DNA of 10,396 bases from Bacillota bacterium (GCA_017467985.1 JAFUJY010000235.1:1-10396); one strand, 5' to 3'; positions 1-6,048 are shown, numbered from the stretch's first letter. The notes: generated by a model from the letters alone, not told the origin. Numbers and translations are program-made.

Positions 1-461
1 CCGATAAAGAAATTGATGAAGCCCAGAATATTGATGCCGGAATCCAAGAAGAAGAAAAGAAATAGGTTATAGGCTCCGATGTACAGATTGGCGATACCCA
101 GGATAAGAAGCAAATGAAGCACCCGAGTCAGATGTTGGATGAGAGAGGTGTGATCAGAGAACAGCTGGAATTCGCCGTCGCTTTTTTTCTTGCGAAAATA
201 TACCCATTTTAACCAGGAAGCAACGTGCTCAGCTCCGGTGTCTTCGATAAACTGTATGTATTTGGCACCTTCAGGATGGGTGGGATTGTTGGCCAGCAGC
301 TGTAAGCGAATCGTATATTCACCAGGCTGGCAGTCTTCAAACTCATAGCGGCAATAACCTACGGAAACTAGGCACAGACCCTTGGCGGCCATTTCATTCA
401 GCCATTGTTCTTCTTTTTCATAATTCCATATACCAAAAAATTTGTGGATGATCGTTCTCAT
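1..461 (-). CDS. DUF2812 domain membrane protein, partial (C-terminus off the left edge)
   Basis: Reading the minus strand from ATG 461-459 gives 153 uninterrupted codons to the window edge. The N-terminal part (residues about 1-75) has the DUF2812 pattern: an FFGIWNYEKEEQWLNEMAAKG opening split here as FFGIWNYEKEE and WLNEMAAKG, then YEFEDCQPGEYTIRLQ at about 39-54. A hydrophobic stretch from about 115 to 137 and another starting near 142 look like membrane segments, so the protein is probably a cytoplasmic sensor-like domain tethered to the membrane. Its start overlaps the padR stop codon (ATGA), and a GGAGGT site lies inside the end of padR (rev. of 470-475), so the two are translationally coupled. 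DUF2812 proteins commonly sit directly after a PadR-type regulator; their biochemical role is not known. Family call is from sequence pattern; a link to the regulator's activity is inference. Confidence 0.85.
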   Translation of the reverse strand, partial: MRTIIHKFFGIWNYEKEEQWLNEMAAKGLCLVSVGYCRYEFEDCQPGEYTIRLQLLANNPTHPEGAKYIQFIEDTGAEHVASWLKWVYFRKKKSDGEFQLFSDHTSLIQHLTRVLHLLLILGIANLYIGAYNLFLFFFLDSGINILGFINFFI

Positions 462-775
462 TGATTGTGCACCTCCATAATACGATTACCATTGGTGATC
501 AGTTCCTGCAGACGGATAAGCTCGGCCTGTACCATTTGCTTGCCAATATCTGTGATCAGATATTCTTTTTTACGGCTGTCAGTACTGCCGGGCAGAGCGG
601 TGATCCAGCCCTTTTCCAACAAAGTGTTAATGGCGCCATATAAAGTACCGGCGGCAAGACGAACACGGCCGTTGGAAAGCTGTTCCACATTCTGCATAAT
701 TCCGTAACCATGGAGAGGCTGCATGAGAGAAAGCAGAATATAATAGACAGCTTCGGTCAAGGCAAAATTCGGCAT
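458..775 (-). CDS. PadR-family transcriptional regulator
   Basis: A 105-residue protein, the typical size of short (PadR-s2, LmrR-like) members. It shows the family winged-helix layout: helix 1 with YYILLSLMQPLHGYGIM at about 11-27, the recognition helix with AAGTLYGAINTLLEKGWI at about 41-58, the wing with SRKKEYLITDIG at about 67-78, and a C-terminal dimerisation helix at about 79-98. PadR regulators usually repress their own operon and are released by a ligand or a membrane partner. The start is set by AAAGGAGGT seven bases upstream (rev. of 783-791). It is the first gene of a two-gene unit with the DUF2812 gene and is preceded by a consensus promoter covered with inverted repeats. Family assignment is firm; the ligand and other targets are unknown. 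Confidence 0.95.
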   Translation of the reverse strand: MPNFALTEAVYYILLSLMQPLHGYGIMQNVEQLSNGRVRLAAGTLYGAINTLLEKGWITALPGSTDSRKKEYLITDIGKQMVQAELIRLQELITNGNRIMEVHNQ

Positions 776-794
776 AGTTTGTACCTCCTTTTGG

Positions 795-853
795 AATATC
801 GGGAACCGTTATATCGGTAGCCGATATAATATATTATAATGGACACCGATATA
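795..853. promoter_or_regulatory. Triple inverted-repeat operator, probable PadR binding sites
   Basis: The centre is a perfect palindrome, TTATATCGG / CCGATATAA with a 3-base spacer (809-829), covering the expected transcription start. Two imperfect copies of the same 8-3-8 design flank it: AATATCGG-GAA-CCGTTATA at 795-813, and TATAATGG-ACA-CCGATATA at 835-853, which overlaps the -10 box and the promoter spacer. Centres are at about 804, 819 and 844. Placement over the -10 region and start site is what an autorepressor needs. The binding protein being the adjacent PadR is inference. Confidence 0.75.
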
Positions 854-861
854 GTTGTCAA
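833..861 (-). promoter_or_regulatory. Sigma-A-type promoter of the padR-DUF2812 unit
   Basis: On the minus strand a perfect -35 TTGACA (861-856) and a perfect -10 TATAAT (838-833) are separated by exactly 17 bases. Transcription would start near 826, about 50 bases before the padR ATG. Such a consensus promoter on a regulator gene is normally held in check by repression, in line with the operator repeats lying over it. Confidence 0.85.
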
Positions 862-879
862 TATCTTTTCAAAAAAGAG

Positions 880-908
880 TTGCTTTTTTTCCGGAAAAGT
901 AATACAAT
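880..908 (+). promoter_or_regulatory. Probable promoter of the ClC transporter gene
   Basis: TTGCTT (880-885) and TACAAT (903-908) are 17 bases apart, giving a likely start near 915 and a leader of about 40 bases. It is divergent from the padR promoter, with about 20 bases between the two -35 boxes, so PadR occupancy further upstream could also touch this gene, though the repeats do not overlap it. I see no riboswitch-like structure in the leader. Confidence 0.55.
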
Positions 909-956
909 AGAGCCCGTCGTTTTCGTTCAGAATTCGACAGGAAAGGGAGTTTTTCT

Positions 957-2549
957 ATGAAGAGATATACATATAAAGATTATTTAGCCCATGTTGTGCC
1001 CTGCCTGGGATATGGTCTTCTGTGCGGCAGTGTTGCCGGTACAGTGATTTTCTTTTTTAAGTTGGCAGCTCAGAAGGTGGAGGGCATTTCCAGAAAGCTG
1101 TATGGGATTATGCAGACATCGCCCAGATATCTGATCATTGGTGTTTTGGCGCTGATTTTATTGGCCGCCGTTATGGTATGGCTGCACAAGCAGGTACCGG
1201 AAGCCAAGGGCGGCGGTATTCCCAGAAGTGAAGGGATACTGCGGGGAATTCTTTCCTTCCGCTGGCTGAAGACTCTGCTGGGGACCATTGCGGGAAGCAT
1301 GATCAGCTTTTTCTGCGGTCTGCCCGTGGGCAGCGAAGGTCCGGCGGTGATGATCGGTACATCCTTGGGCAGCATGTGTGGTAATGTTTCTAAAAATAAA
1401 GCGGCCTGGAACCGTTATATCATGAGCGGCGGTGCGGGCGCGGGTTTTGCAGTGGCCACAGGCGCACCCTTTGCAGCCATGCTTTTTGTACTGGAAGAAG
1501 TGCATAAGCGGTTTACACCTATGCTGATTTTGATTGTATCCATGTCAGTTTTAGCTGCTACTTATATGAATCAACTGTTGTGTGCCGCCTTTTCTGTCAG
1601 TCCGGAGCTGTTCCATATAGGAGCTTTGGCTGATTTTGAACTATCGCATATGGGATATCTGCTGGTGCTTGGATTCATTATGGCCGGTGCAGTGGGTATT
1701 TTTGACGGCATCATTGAATGGTTTGATAAATTAACCGCCAAGGGGGAAGGTGTGCTGCCCAAGGGTACAAAAATGATGGTAGTATTCCTGATTACCGGTA
1801 TCTTGGGGATGGTTTTTGCTCAGGGAGTGTACAGCGGCCATCATGTGATTGAAGATGTGTTGGAGCATAATATGTCGATGGTACTTCTATGTGGGATTCT
1901 CGTTGTTCGGTTGCTGATGATGCTCCTAATTACCAACAGCGGTGCAACCGGTGGTATTTTTATTCCCACACTGGCCATTGGTGCGCTGGTAAGTGCGCTG
2001 GCAGCCAAGCTTTTGATGGTATTTGGTATGCCGGAAGCTCTTTTTGATACCGTTGTTTTGCTGGGGATGTGCGCATTTATCGGCGGAACCCTGCGGGCAC
2101 CCTTTACAGCGGCGGCATTATTTGTGGAGTTGACCGGACAGTTTACCAACTTTTTCTTTGTGGCGTTAGTCATTTTTATCGTTCATTTTATTACCGAGGT
2201 GCTGAACCAGGAAGCCTTCTATGAAAAGGTTGTAAAATCCATGAAGACAGCAGAAAACCAGGACAAAGAAGCACATATTGAAGACTTTGAAATGACGATT
2301 TCAAATGGTGCTTTTGTAGTTGGCAAGACCGTCAGAGACGTCATGTGGCCTGCTTCCTCTGCAATAGTCAGCGTGATTCGAGCCGAGAGTCACTATATAG
2401 ATATGGATAGCGACGGAGAAAAGAAACTCTACGCAGGGGATACCATCGTCCTGCGGGTACGCTACTATGATGAGGACGAGGTCAAGAATTATCTGTACGG
2501 ATTAGTGGGGAGAGAGCAGGAGATAAGGTGTTTGAATGAAGAAGAATAA
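957..2549 (+). CDS. ClC-type chloride (anion)/proton transporter with C-terminal RCK_C/TrkA_C-like domain
   Basis: A 530-residue membrane protein with the ClC core at about 15-430. Visible motifs: GGGIP at 85-89 (the GSGIP anion-selectivity loop), GSEGP at 125-129 with gating glutamate E127, the helix ending in LEE with E181 matching the proton glutamate E203 of E. coli ClcA, GGIFIP at 332-337, the GTLRAPFTAA helix at 377-386, and Y422 in the position of the pore tyrosine. Both glutamates being present argues for a coupled anion/H+ antiporter rather than a channel. Residues about 443-515 (for example GKTVRDV and LYAGDTIVLR) resemble the RCK_C/TrkA_C regulatory domain often fused to Firmicutes ClC proteins in place of CBS domains. 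The usual serine of GSGIP is glycine here. A GAAAGGGAG ribosome site at 941-949 supports the start. Monocistronic by its promoter and downstream hairpin. Transported ion is not fixed by sequence. Confidence 0.93.
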   Translation: MKRYTYKDYLAHVVPCLGYGLLCGSVAGTVIFFFKLAAQKVEGISRKLYGIMQTSPRYLIIGVLALILLAAVMVWLHKQVPEAKGGGIPRSEGILRGILSFRWLKTLLGTIAGSMISFFCGLPVGSEGPAVMIGTSLGSMCGNVSKNKAAWNRYIMSGGAGAGFAVATGAPFAAMLFVLEEVHKRFTPMLILIVSMSVLAATYMNQLLCAAFSVSPELFHIGALADFELSHMGYLLVLGFIMAGAVGIFDGIIEWFDKLTAKGEGVLPKGTKMMVVFLITGILGMVFAQGVYSGHHVIEDVLEHNMSMVLLCGILVVRLLMMLLITNSGATGGIFIPTLAIGALVSALAAKLLMVFGMPEALFDTVVLLGMCAFIGGTLRAPFTAAALFVELTGQFTNFFFVALVIFIVHFITEVLNQEAFYEKVVKSMKTAENQDKEAHIEDFEMTISNGAFVVGKTVRDVMWPASSAIVSVIRAESHYIDMDSDGEKKLYAGDTIVLRVRYYDEDEVKNYLYGLVGREQEIRCLNEEE

Positions 2550-2607
2550 GTTGGGGACGGACGTTCTGTGCGTTAGCACAGCCAGGCCGTCCCCAACTTA
2601 TTCTTTT
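2540..2607 (+). terminator. Long nested hairpin at the end of the ClC gene (terminator, REP-like)
   Basis: A 19-bp perfect stem pairs 2542-2560 with 2587-2605 (core TTGGGGACGG / CCGTCCCCAA), extendable by a G-U and an A-U pair to 2540/2607. Inside it sits a second hairpin, CTGTGC-GTTA-GCACAG (2566-2581), separated by an internal loop. The left arm starts within the last codons of the transporter gene and contains its TAA stop (2547-2549). The trailing T run (TTCTTTT) is modest. It probably ends transcription, but its length, GC-rich core and nested form are unusual for a plain terminator and resemble dispersed REP-type palindromes. Confidence 0.7.
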
Positions 2608-2614
2608 AAAATAG

Positions 2615-2628
2615 CGAACAAATGTTTG
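2615..2628. promoter_or_regulatory. LexA-like (SOS) operator upstream of rmuC
   Basis: CGAACAAATGTTTG matches the Gram-positive LexA consensus CGAACRNRYGTTYN, with a one-base departure from perfect symmetry in the right half (GTTTG instead of GTTCG). It lies 10 bases before the -35 box of the rmuC promoter. Known for Firmicutes: LexA represses DNA-repair genes through such sites. That this copy is functional is inference. Confidence 0.55.
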
Positions 2629-2637
2629 CAAATTCTC

Positions 2638-2666
2638 TTGACAAATCCATGTAAATAGTGTATCCT
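2638..2666 (+). promoter_or_regulatory. Promoter of rmuC
   Basis: A perfect TTGACA (2638-2643) is followed after 17 bases by TATCCT (2661-2666), giving a start near 2673 and a short leader of about 24 bases before the ATG. A second TATACT (2666-2671) is too far from the -35 to be preferred. Confidence 0.7.
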
Positions 2667-2696
2667 ATACTATATCATCGCAAAAGGAGTGGTAAG

Positions 2697-4016
2697 ATGG
2701 AGTGGATTTTGCTGGTTATGCTTATTGCTGTAGTTTTTCTGCAGATTATTATATTAATGAAGAAAACAGGAGCTCATGACAATCAGGGACAAATGCAGGA
2801 ACTGCGTATTGCGTTGTCTAAGGATTCTGCAGAGCAGCAGCTTCGCATTTCTCAGTCCGTGGATCAGTCCATGCAAAGTTTTCGTATGGAAAATGAAGAA
2901 CGGCTAAGTCGCATGCAGGCCCATCTGGATTATACAATCAGTCAAAAGTTTACCGCTAACCTAGACCGTATCGTTAAGGATTCGGAGGATCATTCCCGGC
3001 TGATTCAGTCCATGGAAAAGGTGTTGCTTGAGCAAAACGCCCAGGCCCAGGAGAAGATCTTAAAAGAACTGGTATCTTCGGTGCAGACCATGATGCGGGT
3101 CAATGGCGAGAAATTAAACGAAATTCAGAGTCATATTAGTGAAAAATTGGATAAATCCTTAAACGAACGGTTGGATTCCAGTTTCGATAAAATCGGTCAG
3201 CAGCTCAATAACCTGTATAAAACGGTGGGTGAACTGCAGAATTTGACCAATGGCGTGGAGAATCTGAACCGTACTTTGTCCAATGTAAAAACAAGAGGAA
3301 CCTGGGGGGAAATGCAGCTGGAGCAGATTTTAGCCAATATTTTTCCGGATTCTTTGTATGAGAAAAACGTACAGACCAAGAAAAACAGTCAGGAACGGGT
3401 GGAGTTTGCCCTGAAGATACCCGACAAGACCGATGGTGAGCGTTCGATTTACCTGCCCATCGATAGTAAGTTCCCTGGAGATATCTATGCCAAAATTCAG
3501 GAGGCCGCCACGCAGTCTGATCGTAAGGCTGTGGAATCCGCAGTGCGGGAGTTGGAGGGGCGTATTAAAGCAGAAGCACACGATATCAGCAGTAAGTATA
3601 TCAATGCACCGGAAACCACGGATTTTGCCATTATGTTCCTGCCCTCCGAGGCGTTGTATTCCGAAGTACTGAGGATTCCGGGTCTGGCAGAGTACTGCCA
3701 GCGGGAGATGAAAGTCATCATTTCCGGTCCAACAACGATCAGTGCGCTGCTGAATAGTCTGGCCATTGGCTTTAAGTTCCTGACGGTCAGCCGCAATACT
3801 AAGGAAGTTTTGAAAGTGCTGAATAATATCCGGGGGCAGTACGATAAGTTTGGTGAACTAATCGACAAAACCCAACGCAATCTGGACCTGGCTGTGCGTT
3901 CCACCGAGGATATGAAGAAGCGATCTGATATGATTCAAAAGCGTCTCGGCAAAGTAAGTGAATTGGGGCTGGGAGACGATGATGACGAACAGCCTATTAT
4001 GGTAGACGAGGCTTAA
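2697..4016 (+). CDS. rmuC: DNA recombination protein RmuC homologue
   Basis: A 439-residue protein of normal family length. It has an N-terminal membrane anchor (about 3-21, WILLVMLIAVVFLQIIIL), a long helical, glutamine- and charge-rich region predicted to be coiled coil (about 28-195), and the RmuC core from about 200 to 420. The core opens with TRGTWGEMQLEQIL, continues with VEFALKIP and LPIDSKFP (E236, D256, K258, in keeping with the proposed PD-(D/E)XK-like nuclease fold), then FLPSEALYSEVL and the SGPTTISALLNSLAIGF segment at 343-359. RmuC limits DNA inversions at short inverted repeats in E. coli; its mechanism is not settled. The start at 2697 is chosen over an in-frame GTG at 2658 because AAAAGGAG (2682-2689) precedes it at proper spacing and the GTG would fall upstream of the predicted RNA start. 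The acidic tail DDDDE is near the end. Followed after 19 bases by the dehydrogenase gene, probably cotranscribed. Confidence 0.93.
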   Translation: MEWILLVMLIAVVFLQIIILMKKTGAHDNQGQMQELRIALSKDSAEQQLRISQSVDQSMQSFRMENEERLSRMQAHLDYTISQKFTANLDRIVKDSEDHSRLIQSMEKVLLEQNAQAQEKILKELVSSVQTMMRVNGEKLNEIQSHISEKLDKSLNERLDSSFDKIGQQLNNLYKTVGELQNLTNGVENLNRTLSNVKTRGTWGEMQLEQILANIFPDSLYEKNVQTKKNSQERVEFALKIPDKTDGERSIYLPIDSKFPGDIYAKIQEAATQSDRKAVESAVRELEGRIKAEAHDISSKYINAPETTDFAIMFLPSEALYSEVLRIPGLAEYCQREMKVIISGPTTISALLNSLAIGFKFLTVSRNTKEVLKVLNNIRGQYDKFGELIDKTQRNLDLAVRSTEDMKKRSDMIQKRLGKVSELGLGDDDDEQPIMVDEA

Positions 4017-4035
4017 ATAAATTATTGGGGGTATC

Positions 4036-4998
4036 ATGATGAAAAAAGTTGTAATTGCTCATGGGGTAGCGGATAGTGTAAAGAGAAAATTATCTGAAGC
4101 TGCACAAGTAGTAGAAGTATCCAGCAGAGAAGAATTGCTGGAAGCGGTAAAAGACGCCGATGCCATTCATGGGAATGGTGGCCTGAAGGTAGATGAAGAG
4201 CTGCTGCAGGCTGCGCCTAAGTTAAAAATCATATCCTTAGCCTCGGTGGGCTACAACAATTTTGACACGGATCTGATGAAAAGATATGGTGTATTAGGAT
4301 CCAATACGCCAGGAGTATTAAATGATTCCGTAGCAGATCTGACCATTTGTTTAATGATTGCGGCGGCTCGTAGGGTATGCGAGATGGACCGTTACATGAG
4401 CGCTGGTCAATGGACCGGTACAGAAGGAAAAAGTATTTTTGGCTTGGAAGTCAGTGGAAAGACTTTGGGTATTATTGGTATGGGCAGAATTGGCCAAGCA
4501 ATTGCTAAACGTGCTGTGTTTGGAATGGATATGAAGGTATTATATTACAATCGTCATGCCAATCCTGAGGCCGAAGCAAAATATGGAGCTGTATATGTCT
4601 CAAAAGCCGAATTAATGTCGCAATCCGATTTTATCGTAGTGGTTACGCCCTTAACTGCCGAGACAAAAGGAATGATTGGTGCTGAGGAAATTGCATTGAT
4701 GAAGCCCACGGCTGTTTTTGTTAATGTGGCCAGAGGTCCGGTGGTGGATGAAAAGGCTTTGACACAGGCGTTGAAGGAAAAGAGAATCTATGCTGCGGGA
4801 TTGGATGTGTATGAGCAGGAACCCACCGATCCTAATAATGAATTACTGCAGCTTTCCAATGTGGTTCATGTGCCCCATATCGGTACAGCCACTGCAGAGG
4901 TCCGGGAAAAGATGTCCTTATTGGCGGCAGAAAATATTGTTCAATGTCTGCAAGGGGGAACTCCACCCACGATCGTGCCGGAATTATTAGGGGATTAA
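4036..4998 (+). CDS. D-2-hydroxyacid dehydrogenase (NAD(P)-dependent; glyoxylate/hydroxypyruvate or 2-ketoacid reductase type)
   Basis: A 320-residue cytoplasmic oxidoreductase of normal size for the family. The catalytic domain is interrupted by the Rossmann domain: VGYNNFD at 71-77, the dinucleotide loop GMGRIG at 148-153, then the catalytic arginine R233 in VARGPVV, glutamate E262 in DVYEQEP and histidine H281 in PHIG. It should interconvert a 2-oxoacid and a D-2-hydroxyacid. After the second strand of the Rossmann fold the sequence is YYNRHANPE, with no acidic residue where NAD-specific enzymes carry aspartate; this hints at NADPH use, as in glyoxylate/hydroxypyruvate reductases. Substrate cannot be fixed. 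Two adjacent ATGs (4036, 4039) are possible; the GGGGG site at 4027-4031 is better spaced for 4039, so the first methionine may not be used. No terminator is visible after it. Confidence 0.92.
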   Translation: MMKKVVIAHGVADSVKRKLSEAAQVVEVSSREELLEAVKDADAIHGNGGLKVDEELLQAAPKLKIISLASVGYNNFDTDLMKRYGVLGSNTPGVLNDSVADLTICLMIAAARRVCEMDRYMSAGQWTGTEGKSIFGLEVSGKTLGIIGMGRIGQAIAKRAVFGMDMKVLYYNRHANPEAEAKYGAVYVSKAELMSQSDFIVVVTPLTAETKGMIGAEEIALMKPTAVFVNVARGPVVDEKALTQALKEKRIYAAGLDVYEQEPTDPNNELLQLSNVVHVPHIGTATAEVREKMSLLAAENIVQCLQGGTPPTIVPELLGD

Positions 4999-5028
4999 GG
5001 GAAAATGTGATATAAATACCGAAAATAC

Positions 5029-5057
5029 TTGCAGGAATCAAGGAATTGAACTATAAT
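5029..5057 (+). promoter_or_regulatory. Promoter of the DUF1385 gene
   Basis: TTGCAG (5029-5034) and a perfect TATAAT (5052-5057) are separated by 17 bases in the 98-base gap after the dehydrogenase gene. The predicted start near 5064 leaves a leader of about 33 bases. It likely serves the downstream group DUF1385-aminopeptidase P-transglutaminase, since no other clear promoter is seen before the peptidase gene. Confidence 0.6.
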
Positions 5058-5096
5058 AAGTAAAGATGATTTGCAAAAAAGAAAGGAAGGTGGACA

Positions 5097-5906
5097 ATGA
5101 GAATTGCAGGAAGTTCAAGAAAAGATGGTATGACGCTGTATGGCGATAAATACGCAGTTTGGATGCAGTATAACCCTAAGATTGGCGAATATGTCTATGG
5201 TCTTTATACTATGGAAGAACCATCATCTGCAGATCAGATCTCTAAGACACCCATTTTGCGAGGCTTATATAGTTTGTGGAGAAATCGGGGAGTGAAGGTA
5301 TCTTTTGCTATGTCTGCAATTAGTGCAGTAGGGCAGATGATGACCATGTCAGAAAAGAAGAGTACTCGTCGCTTAGGTTACTTTCTGTCCATGGTACAAG
5401 TCGGGTATATGGGTCTTCTTCTATATAAAATCTTTGGTTTTAAAGGTGAAGTAAAAAAGTTTCATGGTGCAGAACATAAGGTAATTAATGCTTTTGGTGT
5501 GACCGGGAAAAAGATATCAGAAGAAGAGGCACTTATGGCCTCCAGAATTTCCAGACGGTGTGGTACGAATTTTGTGGCTTATATGATGGCAACTAATATA
5601 GCGGTAAGTATAGTGCCCATAGGCGATGGTCTTTTTCGGGAGATGCTGGCCATGGGAGCTGCTTATGAACTGTTTCGAATGCCTGAGGAAAAATGTCCCG
5701 CTATTAAGCGGACAATGGATATGGCAGGCGATAGTCTGCAGCGAAACCTAATGACAGCGGAACCGGAAAAAGAACAACTGGAAGCAGCTCGTTTTGCATT
5801 AAATCTTTTGATTGATGCGGAGAAGGATCTGTTGGATGAATCTGAAAAGCAAAAATACATGGAAAATGCCAGAGAACGGTCATGGATGGACCGGTTGATT
5901 GGCTGA
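5097..5906 (+). CDS. DUF1385 (YqhQ-like) family protein
   Basis: A 269-residue protein with the DUF1385 signature: FHGAEHKVINAF at 122-133, the RRCGTNF motif at 153-159, a hydrophobic stretch and AAYELFRM at 188-195, then DSLQRNLMTAEPEKEQLEAA at 212-231, equivalent to the family's conserved QRLTT-EP-D-QLEVA ending. The central region (about 95-113 and 160-187) is hydrophobic enough for membrane association. B. subtilis YqhQ is longer (about 320 residues); this one has shorter and less hydrophobic membrane parts. The function of the family is not known. The ribosome site AGGAAGG (5084-5090) fixes the start. In B. subtilis yqhQ lies near the aminopeptidase P gene yqhT, and here too an aminopeptidase P gene follows, so the neighbourhood is partly conserved. 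Confidence 0.85.
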   Translation: MRIAGSSRKDGMTLYGDKYAVWMQYNPKIGEYVYGLYTMEEPSSADQISKTPILRGLYSLWRNRGVKVSFAMSAISAVGQMMTMSEKKSTRRLGYFLSMVQVGYMGLLLYKIFGFKGEVKKFHGAEHKVINAFGVTGKKISEEEALMASRISRRCGTNFVAYMMATNIAVSIVPIGDGLFREMLAMGAAYELFRMPEEKCPAIKRTMDMAGDSLQRNLMTAEPEKEQLEAARFALNLLIDAEKDLLDESEKQKYMENARERSWMDRLIG

Positions 5907-5914
5907 GGAGGATA

Positions 5915-6035
5915 GTGTGAAAAACACGTTTTTCACACCGCGTTTTGTGGCTTTCGCCACTGTGAACAGCGGCGATTTTGCTTCGCAAAACCAGCCCTAA
6001 TTCCGAAAGAAAGGATGCTTTCGCTAGGCGAAAGC
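5915..6035. repeat. Cluster of perfect hairpins, possible small dispersed palindromic element
   Basis: The spacer between the DUF1385 gene and the peptidase gene is packed with inverted repeats: GTGTGAAAAA-CACG-TTTTTCACAC (5915-5938, 10-bp stem), GTGGC-TTTC-GCCAC (5947-5960), TTTTGC-TTC-GCAAAA (5976-5990) and GCTTTCGC-TAG-GCGAAAGC (6017-6035, 8-bp stem). GTTTTG (5942-5947) can also pair with CAAAAC (5986-5991). None has a following T run, so they are poor terminators on the plus strand. The density of structure in 120 bases and the recurring TTTCGC/GCGAAA words suggest a mobile palindromic repeat or an RNA-level control region within the operon. Which of these holds cannot be told without genome copies. 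Confidence 0.5.
5917..6000 (+). CDS. Possible 27-residue small ORF, doubtful
   Basis: A GTG at 5917 is preceded at 5 bases by a strong GGAGG (5907-5911), itself just after the DUF1385 stop codon, and opens a 27-codon frame ending in TAA at 5998-6000. The peptide starts VKNTFFTPRFVAF and ends GDFASQNQP. The frame lies wholly within the hairpin cluster, so it may be an accident of a repeat inserted behind a ribosome-site-like sequence. I do not recognise the peptide. If translated, ribosomes would melt the first hairpins and could affect the peptidase gene downstream. Confidence 0.2.
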   Translation: MKNTFFTPRFVAFATVNSGDFASQNQP

Positions 6036-6048
6036 GATGGTGATTAAC

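Noticed and set aside
465..707. Plus-strand frames opposite padR
   Set aside because: They are antisense to a clear PadR gene and have no ribosome site.
909..956. Fluoride or other riboswitch in the ClC leader
   Set aside because: The leader is only about 40 bases and shows no conserved riboswitch core or terminator-like fold.
1070..1505. Minus-strand open frames of about 100-115 codons opposite the ClC gene
   Set aside because: They lie wholly inside a well-supported membrane transporter gene, have no ribosome sites, and give compositions unlike a real protein.
2658..2696. GTG start 39 bases upstream of the chosen rmuC start
   Set aside because: It falls before the predicted RNA start and lacks a ribosome site; the extra residues precede the membrane anchor and do not fit the family.
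3497..3904. Minus-strand frame of 135 codons opposite rmuC
   Set aside because: It is antisense to the conserved RmuC core; no ribosome site or recognisable motif.
4999..5028. Terminator after the dehydrogenase gene
   Set aside because: I found no inverted repeat with a T run in this stretch.
6037..6048. ATG at 6037 as the aminopeptidase start
   Set aside because: It abuts the 6017-6035 hairpin and has no close ribosome site, while 6049 follows GGTGA; the difference is only four residues and remains open.
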